NCBI GenBank assembly: GCA_002729755.1
Contig: PBYT01000013.1
Span: forward strand, 9,836-22,447
Length of the DNA stretch: 12,612 bases
Origin: Flavobacteriaceae bacterium
Lineage (GTDB): Bacteria > Bacteroidota > Bacteroidia > Flavobacteriales > Flavobacteriaceae
Direction of reading: 5' to 3'
In this document: positions 1 through 6,671 of the stretch, piece after piece
Numbering within the stretch: the stretch's first letter is position 1
Layout: each line of letters starts with the position of its first letter
Made by a program: the position numbers and the translations under genes
The notes under the pieces: generated by a model
Told to the model about the DNA's origin: nothing
What the model saw: only the letters and a program-made list of their open reading frames with translations
The model's database searches: none

Positions 1-555
1 ACATCAATTGAAGAAGCATATGTTGCTGATGTTATGGGTAACCCTTTTGAACTATACCGTTTAAAGAGTAATAAAAATCAATCTTTAACTACTATTAGTG
101 TTATGGGACAATCTCAAAAAATTGTTGTAAATCAATCATCTGGATTTATGGAGGTTATGGGTCAGAAAATGGAAATAACAGGTGCAGAATTAGAAGAAGC
201 TATTGCTAGCGCTGCTTTATTCACTGAAACTAATCTTGACTATTCAACTATAAAATTAGTTGGCAAGACTGAAGTTGATGATGAGGCTGCATATGAAATA
301 AAAGTCTCAGACTCTAAATCATTATTTTATTCTATTGAAACTGGATTAAAGTTGAAAGAAGTAACTACACAAGAAGTAGAAGGAAATAGTATAATAACTG
401 AAAATTTTTATAACAATTATGAAGAGGTCGAAGGAATACTTTTTCCAATGTCTATAAACTTAGTTACACCTTCAATGCCAATACCTGGAGGGTTGTTTTT
501 AAATGCCACCTCAATAATGTTAAATGTTGAGACTTCCGATTCAGATTTTGAATAA
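1..555 (+). CDS. C-terminal part of a LolA-like / outer-membrane lipoprotein-sorting-like domain protein (5' end outside window)
   Basis: The frame is open from base 1 (first residues TSIEEAYVADVMGNPFELYR), so the start lies outside the window; 184 residues are visible. The visible part reads as a beta-rich repeat: a short 'ISVMGQSQKIVVNQSSG' strand pair, then 'KLVGKTEVDDEAAYEIKV', 'SIETGLKLKEV' and 'YEEVEGILFPMSINL'. This pattern (substrate strand, 'GKT-V-d-A-Y-I-V', 'd-eTGL', 'Y-EV-Gi-FP') is typical of LolA/LppX-fold proteins of the Bacteroidota envelope. In flavobacteria the same domain often forms the C-terminal tail of M16 (insulinase-type) zinc peptidases, which is a plausible identity for the missing part, but no peptidase motif is in view. 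No membrane segment is seen. It converges on the EamA permease gene and is followed at once by a terminator. The fold is moderately sure, the function unknown. Confidence 0.6.
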   Translation, partial: TSIEEAYVADVMGNPFELYRLKSNKNQSLTTISVMGQSQKIVVNQSSGFMEVMGQKMEITGAELEEAIASAALFTETNLDYSTIKLVGKTEVDDEAAYEIKVSDSKSLFYSIETGLKLKEVTTQEVEGNSIITENFYNNYEEVEGILFPMSINLVTPSMPIPGGLFLNATSIMLNVETSDSDFE

Positions 556-562
556 ATAAAAC

Positions 563-593
563 AAGGGTGCTTTTTTAAGCGCCCTTTTTTTTT
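563..593 (+). terminator. Rho-independent terminator overlapping the 3' end of the convergent permease gene
   Basis: A ten-pair stem, AAGGGTGCTT against AAGCGCCCTT with one G-U pair, closes a TTTT loop and is followed by a run of T's. It starts 7 bases after the stop of the first gene. The stop codon of the permease gene on the other strand lies in the loop and right arm (575-577), so the hairpin bases also encode that protein's C-terminal KKKGA. Read leftward, the downstream tract is only partly T-rich, so it may work weakly in that direction too. Confidence 0.85.
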
Positions 594-1453
594 GTTACTA
601 AATACACTCCTATTAGTATAACTGCTGTACCAATTACCTGAATTAATTTAAATTCTTCTCCATCTAAAAGTCCCCAAAATATTGCTACTATTGGCATTAA
701 ATAAGTTGTTGATACTGAAAAAACAGGAGTCGAGATTTCAAGTAATTTTATATACATTGTTTTTGCTATTGCAGTACCAAATAAAGCAAGAATAAATATA
801 TATACTATTGACTCAATTATATCTGGAGCATAAATAAATTCTGAAATAGGGAAGTCAGATAAAATTAAAATAATAAATGCCGGAATAAAAAGAAAGACAA
901 AACTCATAAATACAAGTGCTATAGCTGGAATCCCTGGTAACTTATATTTTAAAATGTTAGCATTTATTGCATAACAGAATGCAGCAATAATTACAAATGA
1001 GACAAACAGTAAGTTATATGAAGAAATTAAAAGTTCATTATATACTAAAATAAGTATCCCAATAAAACCAATACAAACTCCTAATAATTGTCTTCGAATA
1101 AAGGCAGCAGAAAAAATTAGCACACTAATTAATAAAGTAAATAAGGGAGTCAGTGACACCATTACTGCTGTAACAGAACTAGAAATTTGTGTTTCTGCAA
1201 ATGCAAATAAATATGCTGGGAAAAAAGAACCAACACATGCAGAAAACAAAACCCATTTAAATTTTTCCTTAGGAATCAATTTAATCTTTGAGTAGCCAAA
1301 AGGTGCAACTATTATTGTAGTAATAATTATTCTAATTGACCCTAATTCAATTGCTGTTAATCCAGTAAGTCCTTTTTTAATTAAAATATATGAGCTGCCC
1401 CATATTATAGATAAAAGAATCAATGTACCCCATTTTTTAATCTGTATGTTCAT
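575..1453 (-). CDS. EamA/DMT-superfamily permease (RhaT-like ten-helix transporter)
   Basis: This 292-residue protein is very hydrophobic, with about ten membrane helices in two tandem EamA repeats (roughly residues 8-138 and 150-287). The N-terminal signature 'LLSIIWGSSYILIKKGL' and the 'SSSVTAVMVSLTPLFTLLIS' stretch ending repeat one are classic for the family. The second repeat has the matching 'STTYLMPIVAIFWGLLDGE' segment, and the protein ends in a basic tail (TKKKGA). Family members are inner-membrane exporters or importers of small metabolites; the substrate cannot be read from sequence. It starts 8 bases after the gldE stop on the same strand, so it is probably the last gene of the ssb-gldE transcript. 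In many flavobacteria gldD would be expected at this place. Confidence 0.92.
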   Translation of the reverse strand: MNIQIKKWGTLILLSIIWGSSYILIKKGLTGLTAIELGSIRIIITTIIVAPFGYSKIKLIPKEKFKWVLFSACVGSFFPAYLFAFAETQISSSVTAVMVSLTPLFTLLISVLIFSAAFIRRQLLGVCIGFIGILILVYNELLISSYNLLFVSFVIIAAFCYAINANILKYKLPGIPAIALVFMSFVFLFIPAFIILILSDFPISEFIYAPDIIESIVYIFILALFGTAIAKTMYIKLLEISTPVFSVSTTYLMPIVAIFWGLLDGEEFKLIQVIGTAVILIGVYLVTKKKGA

Positions 1454-1461
1454 TGAAACTT

Positions 1462-2763
1462 TTATTTATTTTCTAGGATAACTTTTACTTGTCTAATTCT
1501 TTTTTTATCTACAATCTCGATAACAAATTTAAAATCTTCATGAATTATTACTTGACCTACTCTGGGGATCCTCTGTGCTTTTTCTAATAATAATCCTCCT
1601 AAAGTTTCTATATCTGCTGCTATTTGTTCAAAAGAAGAGAAATCCTTCAACTCTAATGCTTTATAAAAATCTTGTAAATTAATTTTTGCATCAAAAACAT
1701 AAGTATTATCATCAAGCTTAGAGAACATAGGGTCTTCTTCATCAAATTCATCATTTAGTTCTCCAAAAATTTCCTCCATGACATCCTCTAAAGTTATTAA
1801 TCCTGATGTACCTCCATATTCATCTACTACAATTGCCATATGTATTTTTTTAGCTTTAAATTCATTTAAAAGATCATCTAACTTTTTGTTTTCAGGAACA
1901 TATAATGGAGCTCTAAGCAATTGGGTCCAATTAAACTCTTTATTTTCCAAATAGGGCAACAGATCTTTGACATATAGAACCCCTAATATTTTATCCATGT
2001 TATTTTCGTAGACTGGAACTCTAGAAAACCCCTTATTTATAACTTTTTCAATTATATCTGAAATATTATAAGTTTTTTTTAAGGCAAACATATCTACTCT
2101 AGGGCACATTATTTGCCTCGTTTCAAGGTTTCCAAAATTTACAATCCCTTTCAATATTTTTTTTTCCTCAACACTTGTCTCTTCATTATCTGTTAGTTCA
2201 AGAGCCTGAGATAAGTTATCAACTGAAATGGTTTTTTTGTTTTTAATGAAAGATGATTCAAAAAAGAAAGTAATCTTACTCATTGGCACATTTAAAAAAA
2301 ACAAAAGATATCTATCTAGAAAGTAGATTGGCAAAGCAATAATTTTTGAAAAAATTAATGGATTCCTGTTCGCATATATTTTAGGAAGTATCTCTCCAAA
2401 AAATAATATAATCAATCCTATAACTCCAACTTCAATAAAAGTCTCAATAAAAACATTATTAATTGATGATAAAAACAGGTTGTCAATAGAAGCAAACAAA
2501 ATAACAACTGCAATATTTAGAAAATTATTTAGAATTAGAATTGTCGCTAGTAGCTTTTTTGGTTTTAATAATAATTTCTCTATTATATCCAAGTTTTTAG
2601 ATTTCCCCTCTTTCAAAAACAGTGTATTCTTATTAAGAGAAAAAAGTGCAACTTCAGATCCTGAAATAAATGCAGATAATACTAAGCATACAATAATGGA
2701 CAGAATCTTAATAAAAAGAAACGGCTGATCTAAAAACATTAAACTAAAAATATATAGATCCAA
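1462..2763 (-). CDS. gldE: Gliding motility-associated protein GldE (CNNM/CorC-type membrane protein with CBS pair)
   Basis: The protein has 433 residues from a TTG start, or 425 from the internal ATG at 2739. I prefer the TTG because flavobacterial GldE proteins as I recall them begin 'MD' at this distance before the first helix, but the choice is uncertain. Domains in order: a CNNM/DUF21 membrane domain with about four helices (residues ~15-170, including 'SAFISGSEVALFSL' and 'FFGEILPKIYANRNP'); two CBS domains (~215-335, including 'GFSRVPVYENNMDKILGVLYVKD' split over the first, and 'VVDEYGGTSGLITLEDVMEEI' over the second); and a CorC/HlyC C-terminal domain (~345-430). GldE is needed with GldD for gliding in Flavobacterium johnsoniae; the wider family is linked to metal-ion transport. 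It lies 17 bases downstream of ssb, the usual flavobacterial order, but no gldD follows. Confidence 0.9.
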   Translation of the reverse strand: MDLYIFSLMFLDQPFLFIKILSIIVCLVLSAFISGSEVALFSLNKNTLFLKEGKSKNLDIIEKLLLKPKKLLATILILNNFLNIAVVILFASIDNLFLSSINNVFIETFIEVGVIGLIILFFGEILPKIYANRNPLIFSKIIALPIYFLDRYLLFFLNVPMSKITFFFESSFIKNKKTISVDNLSQALELTDNEETSVEEKKILKGIVNFGNLETRQIMCPRVDMFALKKTYNISDIIEKVINKGFSRVPVYENNMDKILGVLYVKDLLPYLENKEFNWTQLLRAPLYVPENKKLDDLLNEFKAKKIHMAIVVDEYGGTSGLITLEDVMEEIFGELNDEFDEEDPMFSKLDDNTYVFDAKINLQDFYKALELKDFSSFEQIAADIETLGGLLLEKAQRIPRVGQVIIHEDFKFVIEIVDKKRIRQVKVILENK

Positions 2764-2780
2764 AGAACTAGCTATTTAAT

Positions 2781-3221
2781 TTAAAAGGGGAGATCATCCT
2801 CAGGTTGTTCAGTAGGATTAGGTTTTTCTTCAATATTAACTTCAGTTTCTTTATTTGAACTTAAATTGTCTGAATTAGATTCTTTTTTAGCAGATAAAAA
2901 AGTAAATTCATCCACATTAACTTCAGTAGTATACCTATCTTGTCCATCTTCTCCTTGCCATTTTCGTGTTTTAATTCTTCCTTCAACATATACTTTATCT
3001 CCTTTTGCTAAATATTTTTCACATATCTCAGCTGCTTTATTTCTGACAACTATATTATGCCAGTCAGTATTGGTGACCTTTTCATTAGTAGATTTATTAG
3101 TATATGTTTCGTTAGTTGCTAAAGGGAATCTCGCAATACAACCTCCTCCATCAAAATGTCTAATTTTGACATCATCTCCTAGATGACCAATTAACATAAC
3201 TTTATTTAATGTCCCACTCAT
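2781..3221 (-). CDS. ssb: Single-stranded DNA-binding protein SSB
   Basis: This is a complete 146-residue protein. Residues 1-110 form the OB-fold: 'MSGTLNKVMLIGHLGDDVKIRH', the conserved 'TDWHNIVVRNKAAEICEKYL' helix region, and 'KGDKVYVEGRIKTRKWQ'. A short, low-complexity acidic linker rich in Asn, Glu and Ser follows. The protein ends in the acidic tip DDLPF, the docking peptide through which SSB binds repair and replication partners. It coats single-stranded DNA in replication, recombination and repair. It is first in a leftward transcript with gldE and the permease, and divergent from the HU gene. In flavobacteria mutY usually lies just upstream of ssb; here only 204 bases separate ssb from HU. 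Confidence 0.96.
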   Translation of the reverse strand: MSGTLNKVMLIGHLGDDVKIRHFDGGGCIARFPLATNETYTNKSTNEKVTNTDWHNIVVRNKAAEICEKYLAKGDKVYVEGRIKTRKWQGEDGQDRYTTEVNVDEFTFLSAKKESNSDNLSSNKETEVNIEEKPNPTEQPEDDLPF

Positions 3222-3334
3222 TTTAATTATTTATACTAATATACAAAAATCAATTGCCCACGTTAATAAAATCATTTATAAAATTTTTTATTGGGACAGG
3301 AAATGGATATTTAGCAATATCATTAATTTTAATT

Positions 3335-3348
3335 CCATTAATTAATGG
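3335..3348. promoter_or_regulatory. 14-base perfect palindrome in the ssb/HU divergent region (candidate operator)
   Basis: CCATTAATTAATGG is a perfect inverted repeat without spacer. It lies 31 bases upstream of the candidate HU -7 element and 113 bases upstream of the ssb start. A zero-spacer palindrome cannot form a good hairpin, so a dimeric DNA-binding protein is the more likely reader. In such AT-rich DNA chance is a real alternative, though the two terminal GG/CC pairs make it stand out. Confidence 0.25.
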
Positions 3349-3379
3349 TTTATATCAGATAATTTAAAATATAAATTTA

Positions 3380-3387
3380 TATATTTG
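3380..3387 (+). promoter_or_regulatory. Candidate Bacteroidota -7 promoter element for the HU operon
   Basis: TATATTTG fits the Bacteroidota -7 consensus TAnnTTTG exactly. It lies 38 bases before the HU start, implying a leader of about 30 bases. I see no good TTG-type -33 element at the expected spacing, so this rests on the -7 match and its placement only. Confidence 0.45.
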
Positions 3388-3425
3388 CTAGCCTTATAAT
3401 CAAATGTTTAACAAAATCAATAATA

Positions 3426-3716
3426 ATGACAAAAGCTGACCTTGTTAAGAATATATCAGATAAAACAGGAATGGATAAATCTGATGTTCAGATGATTGTA
3501 GAAAAATTTATGAATGAAGTGAAAAATTCATTGAAAAATAATGAGAATGTATACATAAGAGGTTTCGGAAGTTTTATTGTAAAGACAAGAGCTGAGAAAA
3601 CAGGTAGAAACATTTCAAAAAATGTAGCTGTAGTTATACCAGCTCATAATATTCCTGCATTTAAACCATCAAAAACTTTTGTTAATTCAGTTAAACAAAA
3701 CGTTCCTATAGTTTAA
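3426..3716 (+). CDS. HU/IHF-family nucleoid DNA-binding protein
   Basis: This 96-residue protein has the full HU fold. The two N-terminal helices are 'MTKADLVKNISDKTGMDKSDV' (split near residue 17) and 'QMIVEKFMNEVKNSLKNNENV'. The beta-saddle 'IRGFGSFIVKTRAEKTGRNISKN' follows, and then the DNA-contacting arm 'IPAHNIPAFKPSKTF'. The arm carries the Pro near the middle that intercalates in DNA in this family. Bacteroidota often write the canonical GRNPxT turn as GRNISKN, as here. The protein bends and compacts DNA, acting as a dimer. It is first in a rightward block with the tiny basic protein and rng, an order common in flavobacteria. HU versus IHF subclass cannot be settled from sequence alone. 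Confidence 0.95.
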   Translation: MTKADLVKNISDKTGMDKSDVQMIVEKFMNEVKNSLKNNENVYIRGFGSFIVKTRAEKTGRNISKNVAVVIPAHNIPAFKPSKTFVNSVKQNVPIV

Positions 3717-3740
3717 TAAATTAAAGAATTATAGATTAAT

Positions 3741-3836
3741 ATGCCGAGTGGTAAAAAAAGAAAGAGACATAAGGTAGCAACACATAAGAGAAAAAAAAGA
3801 GCGAGAGCTAACCGTCATAAAAAGAAAAAAGTGTAG
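3741..3836 (+). CDS. 31-residue very basic protein, AURKAIP1/COX24-domain (mS38/bS22-like), probable small-subunit ribosomal protein
   Basis: ATG at 3741 opens a 31-codon frame, MPSGKKRKRHKVATHKRKK followed by RARANRHKKKKV, ending in TAG. About 18 of 31 residues are Lys or Arg. The K-R-x-H-K-(x3)-H-K-R-K-K-R-x-R-x-N-R-H-K pattern matches the short C-terminal motif of AURKAIP1/COX24, which is mitoribosomal protein mS38, and of the small actinobacterial ribosomal protein bS22. From memory, near-identical proteins starting MPSGKKRKRHK sit between HU and ribonuclease G in many flavobacteria, often unannotated because of their size. The gene begins 24 bases after HU and is probably co-transcribed with it. 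The gene call is strong; a ribosomal role is inference from the family. Confidence 0.85.
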   Translation: MPSGKKRKRHKVATHKRKKRARANRHKKKKV

Positions 3837-3881
3837 GGAGAATACACTCTAATAAATTCTTAAGTTCTTTGACATTATGTA

Positions 3882-3897
3882 ATGACTTATTAGTCAT
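3882..3897 (+). promoter_or_regulatory. Small hairpin in the rng leader (weak attenuator or terminator candidate)
   Basis: ATGACT and AGTCAT form a six-pair stem around a TATT loop, followed by TATATTTTT. It sits 45 bases after the small basic protein gene and 58 before rng. The stem is short and AT-rich, so it is at best a leaky terminator between the HU pair and rng. TATATTTT at 3897-3904 is also one base off the -7 promoter consensus, without a convincing -33 partner. Confidence 0.25.
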
Positions 3898-3921
3898 ATA
3901 TTTTTAAAAATGTTTAACCAT

Positions 3922-3938
3922 TCTACTTAAAAAGTAGA
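3922..3938 (+). promoter_or_regulatory. Hairpin just upstream of the rng start codon
   Basis: TCTACTT and AAGTAGA form a perfect seven-pair stem around an AAA loop, ending 16 bases before the GTG start of rng. It is followed by A's, not T's, so it is not a terminator. A leader hairpin this close to a start could affect translation or be an RNase site. RNase E of E. coli controls its own mRNA through its leader, but whether that applies here is unknown. Confidence 0.3.
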
Positions 3939-3954
3939 TTAAAAAATTCAAACA

Positions 3955-5505
3955 GTGAAAAAAGAATTGATTATTCGATCTAATTCAGATACTGTTGATT
4001 TTGCAATGCTTAACGATGGAAAACTCGTTGAGTTAGATAAAGAAATAGGTAAAAATAAATTTTCTGTTGGTGATATATATGTGGCAAAAATTAGAAAAAT
4101 AATTCCTGGTTTAAATGCTGCATTTGTTGATATGAATAATGAAAAAGATGGATTTCTCCATTATCATGACCTTGGGCCAAAACTTTTATCCTTAACAAAA
4201 TTTGCTAAACTAGTTGAGTCTAAAAAGATTAAATCATTTTCATTTAATGATTTCAAATACGAGAAAGATATTTCTAAAAATGGTCTTATTAAAGACTCTC
4301 TTTCTCCGAAACAAACAGTTTTAGTTCAAGTGATTAAAGAACCGATTTCGACAAAAGGGCCAAGGCTAAGTTCTGAAATATCCTTAGCAGGTAGATTTAT
4401 GGTTATTGTTCCTTTCTCTGAAAGAATTTCTATTTCACAAAAGATAAAAAATATAGAAGAGAAAAAAAGGTTAAGAAACCTTGTTTCATCAATTAAGCCA
4501 AAAGGATTTGGTGTAATTATTAGAACTGTAGCAAAAAATCGTAAAGTAGAGGAATTAAAAGCTGACTTAAAGGACCTAATTATAAGATGGAAAAGGCTTT
4601 GTATTAACTTTAGCAAAGCAGACACTTATCCAGTTAAAATTCTTGGAGAAATAAATAGGTCTTCTTCAAAATTAAGAGATGTTTTTGATGATTCTTTTAC
4701 CGGTATATATATAAGTGATTCTGATCTCTATTCAGAAATTAAAGAGTATATCAAAAGTATTGCTCCAAAAAAGACTTCTATTGTCAAATTATATTCGTCC
4801 ATGACGCCAATATTTGACAAATTTGGAATTGAAAGACAAATAAAATCTTCGTTTGGAAGAACTGTTTCAATGCAAAAAGGGGCTTATCTGATTATTGAGC
4901 ACACAGAAGCTCTACATGTTATAGATGTTAATAGTGGTAATAGATCTAACAAATCAAAAACACAAGAAGAAACTGCAATGGAAGTTAACCTAATAGCTTC
5001 GGCAGAAATAGCCAGACAACTTCGCCTGAGAGATATGGGCGGAATTATCGTTGTAGACTTTATAGATCTAACATCCAGAGAAAACAGAAAAAAATTGTTT
5101 GAACATTTCTGTAAGGAAATGGGCAAAGACAGAACGAAACACAAAATTCTTCCACCAAGCAAATTTGGATTAATTCAAATTACAAGACAAAGGGTAAGGC
5201 CTCAAATGAGTATAAATACAAAAGAGCCTAATCCAAATAAAAATCTTGAGGTAGAAGCGCCTATATTATTAATAGACAAAATCAATGTTGAACTTAACAA
5301 GATTGTTAAGAATTCGCGTTATAAAAATGAGAAAATATATTTACATGTTCATCCATTTGTAGCCGCGTATATAAATTCAGGTTTTTTTTCAATTAAGAAT
5401 AAATGGTACTTAAAATATAAGAGATTAATTACAATTATTGCAAGAGACTCTCATTTATATCTTGAATACCATTTTTTTAATAGTGATTCAAAACTTATTA
5501 AATAA
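3955..5505 (+). CDS. rng: Ribonuclease G / E-family endoribonuclease (Rne/Rng)
   Basis: The protein has 516 residues from a GTG start; the start is fixed by the N-terminus KKELIIRSNSDTVDFAML, which is where flavobacterial homologues begin. An S1 RNA-binding domain (~35-125) carries a long insertion after 'DGFLHYHDLGP'. The RNase H-like and 5'-sensor regions follow, with 'EPISTKGPRLSSEISLAGR' and 'IKPKGFGVIIRT'. The catalytic DNase I-like part has 'HVIDVNSGN' and 'GGIIVVDFIDL', whose aspartates bind the catalytic Mg. The protein continues with 'LPPSKFGLIQITRQRVRP'. The CPxC zinc-link of E. coli RNase E is not present after this motif. No long C-terminal scaffold is seen, so it is RNase G-sized. 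It cleaves single-stranded AU-rich RNA in rRNA maturation and mRNA decay. It is the last gene of the HU block and is closed by a strong terminator. Confidence 0.95.
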   Translation: MKKELIIRSNSDTVDFAMLNDGKLVELDKEIGKNKFSVGDIYVAKIRKIIPGLNAAFVDMNNEKDGFLHYHDLGPKLLSLTKFAKLVESKKIKSFSFNDFKYEKDISKNGLIKDSLSPKQTVLVQVIKEPISTKGPRLSSEISLAGRFMVIVPFSERISISQKIKNIEEKKRLRNLVSSIKPKGFGVIIRTVAKNRKVEELKADLKDLIIRWKRLCINFSKADTYPVKILGEINRSSSKLRDVFDDSFTGIYISDSDLYSEIKEYIKSIAPKKTSIVKLYSSMTPIFDKFGIERQIKSSFGRTVSMQKGAYLIIEHTEALHVIDVNSGNRSNKSKTQEETAMEVNLIASAEIARQLRLRDMGGIIVVDFIDLTSRENRKKLFEHFCKEMGKDRTKHKILPPSKFGLIQITRQRVRPQMSINTKEPNPNKNLEVEAPILLIDKINVELNKIVKNSRYKNEKIYLHVHPFVAAYINSGFFSIKNKWYLKYKRLITIIARDSHLYLEYHFFNSDSKLIK

Positions 5506-5510
5506 AGAAT

Positions 5511-5547
5511 AAAAAACCGTTTAGAGTTAATCTAAACGGTTTTTTTT
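5511..5547 (+). terminator. Strong Rho-independent terminator of rng
   Basis: The arms AACCGTTTAGA and TCTAAACGGTT pair perfectly around a GTTAA loop. The flanking A-run and T-run extend the stem to as many as 15 pairs. A run of eight T's follows. It begins 6 bases after the rng stop. The A/T symmetry would let it act in both directions, but there is no leftward gene to the right that would need it. Confidence 0.95.
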
Positions 5548-5554
5548 ATTTAAA

Positions 5555-5562
5555 TAGGTTTG
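5555..5562 (+). promoter_or_regulatory. Candidate -7 promoter element for the hydrolase-recX segment
   Basis: TAGGTTTG matches the Bacteroidota TAnnTTTG element exactly. It lies just past the rng terminator and 99 bases before the hydrolase start, so the leader would be about 90 bases. The expected -33 position falls inside the terminator T-run and shows no TTG, so the call is tentative. Confidence 0.4.
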
Positions 5563-5660
5563 CCTTTTAAAATTCAAGAATATAGTTAACTTAGATAATA
5601 GAAATGAATAAAGACTTTAATCTCAACAATTTTTACTAAAACTAATACAAAACAGACAGG

Positions 5661-6647
5661 ATGTGTAAAACTCCCAAAATTATTTATCGATTAATCTTAT
5701 TACTTTTTATTATGACCTCGAGTGTTAGTGGTCAATTTCATCAAGAGCTCGTTAATTTTGAAAGTGCAAATCCTTTTTCGCTCAGTGATATTATAACAGC
5801 TCTAGATGAACAAGAAAAGCAAAGAGTTTTTGGCCAACTAACAATTCCTATAGACAGTTTGAATCCTGATAAAAAATATCCATTAATTATAGGAGTTGCA
5901 GGAAGTATGGGCTGGAGAAAGCATCACCTTGATTACATTAAAATGTACCAGGAACAAGGCTTTGCAACATTTGAATTGAATAGCTTTAAAAGCAGAGGGA
6001 TAACCTCTACAGTGGGTTCTCAAGATCAAGTAACTATAGCTGCTGTAATACTTGATGCATATCGTGCACTAGAGACTCTAGCTCAGCACTCTTATATTGA
6101 TAAAGATAGAGTTGCTATTACTGGTTGGAGCTTAGGAGGAGGAGTAACACTTTTTTCTGGCTGGGAGCCCTTAAAAAACGTTATCACAACCGAACTTAGC
6201 TTTGCTGCGCATTTGGCTTTCTATCCACCATGTTTTATAAATCCAGAAAATCTATCTTTTACTAAAGCTCCCATGCACATATTAATTGGAGAAGATGACA
6301 ACTGGACACCAGCATCTCCGTGTGAAAATTTAGTAAATAAGTTGTCCGAAAACACTAATATTGGAATTACTATGTATCCCGATGCACATCATGGGTTTGA
6401 TAGTGAAGAACCTGTTCATAGAATTGAAAGAGCTTATAGCTTCAAAGATTGTTTATTTAACTTAACAGCAGAAGGAGATGTGTTGATGAATTACCTGAGA
6501 TTACCCATGTCTAATCCAATCCTTCAAAAAGTTGGCTTCTTATTTTGCGTTGAGCGGGGTGTAGATATTGGAGGAAATCCAGAAGCAAGAAAAAAATCAT
6601 TAACCTTTGCCAAAAATTTTATGAAACGTGTATTATTGACTCCGTAA
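5661..6647 (+). CDS. Secreted dienelactone hydrolase-like alpha/beta hydrolase
   Basis: This 328-residue protein has a clear Sec signal peptide: a basic start (MCKTPKIIYR), a hydrophobic core (LILLLFIM), and probable cleavage near SSVSG/Q around residue 24. The mature part is an alpha/beta hydrolase of the dienelactone hydrolase type. The early strand 'YPLIIGVAGSMGW' leads to the oxyanion region. The nucleophile elbow G-W-S-L-G-G puts Ser at residue 157. The acid is Asp at 212 or 213 in 'IGEDDNW', and the catalytic His is in 'DAHHGFD' (243/244). The triad is therefore complete, pointing to an active esterase or hydrolase in the periplasm; the substrate is unknown. Its C-terminal 60 residues are less typical. 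It is 24 bases upstream of the epimerase stump and in line with recX, but no functional link to recX is apparent. Confidence 0.88.
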   Translation: MCKTPKIIYRLILLLFIMTSSVSGQFHQELVNFESANPFSLSDIITALDEQEKQRVFGQLTIPIDSLNPDKKYPLIIGVAGSMGWRKHHLDYIKMYQEQGFATFELNSFKSRGITSTVGSQDQVTIAAVILDAYRALETLAQHSYIDKDRVAITGWSLGGGVTLFSGWEPLKNVITTELSFAAHLAFYPPCFINPENLSFTKAPMHILIGEDDNWTPASPCENLVNKLSENTNIGITMYPDAHHGFDSEEPVHRIERAYSFKDCLFNLTAEGDVLMNYLRLPMSNPILQKVGFLFCVERGVDIGGNPEARKKSLTFAKNFMKRVLLTP

Positions 6648-6671
6648 ATCTTTTAATCAAAAACTATTTAA

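Noticed and set aside
2480..2728. Open frame on the plus strand inside gldE
   Set aside because: It is antisense to the conserved membrane domain of gldE and has no recognisable protein features.
2866..3186. Open frame on the plus strand antisense to ssb
   Set aside because: It mirrors the well conserved SSB OB-fold; its translation is composition-driven and not family-like.
3236..3367. Plus-strand open stretch without a start codon, hydrophobic end GTGNGYLAIS...
   Set aside because: It lacks any ATG, GTG or TTG start giving a sensible protein, matches no family I know, and is explained by AT-rich intergenic DNA. I also looked for a mutY remnant on the other strand and found none.
4326..5162. 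Two minus-strand open frames inside rng (4326-4625 and 4884-5162)
   Set aside because: They are shadows of conserved rng catalytic sequence, with no plausible start context or domain.
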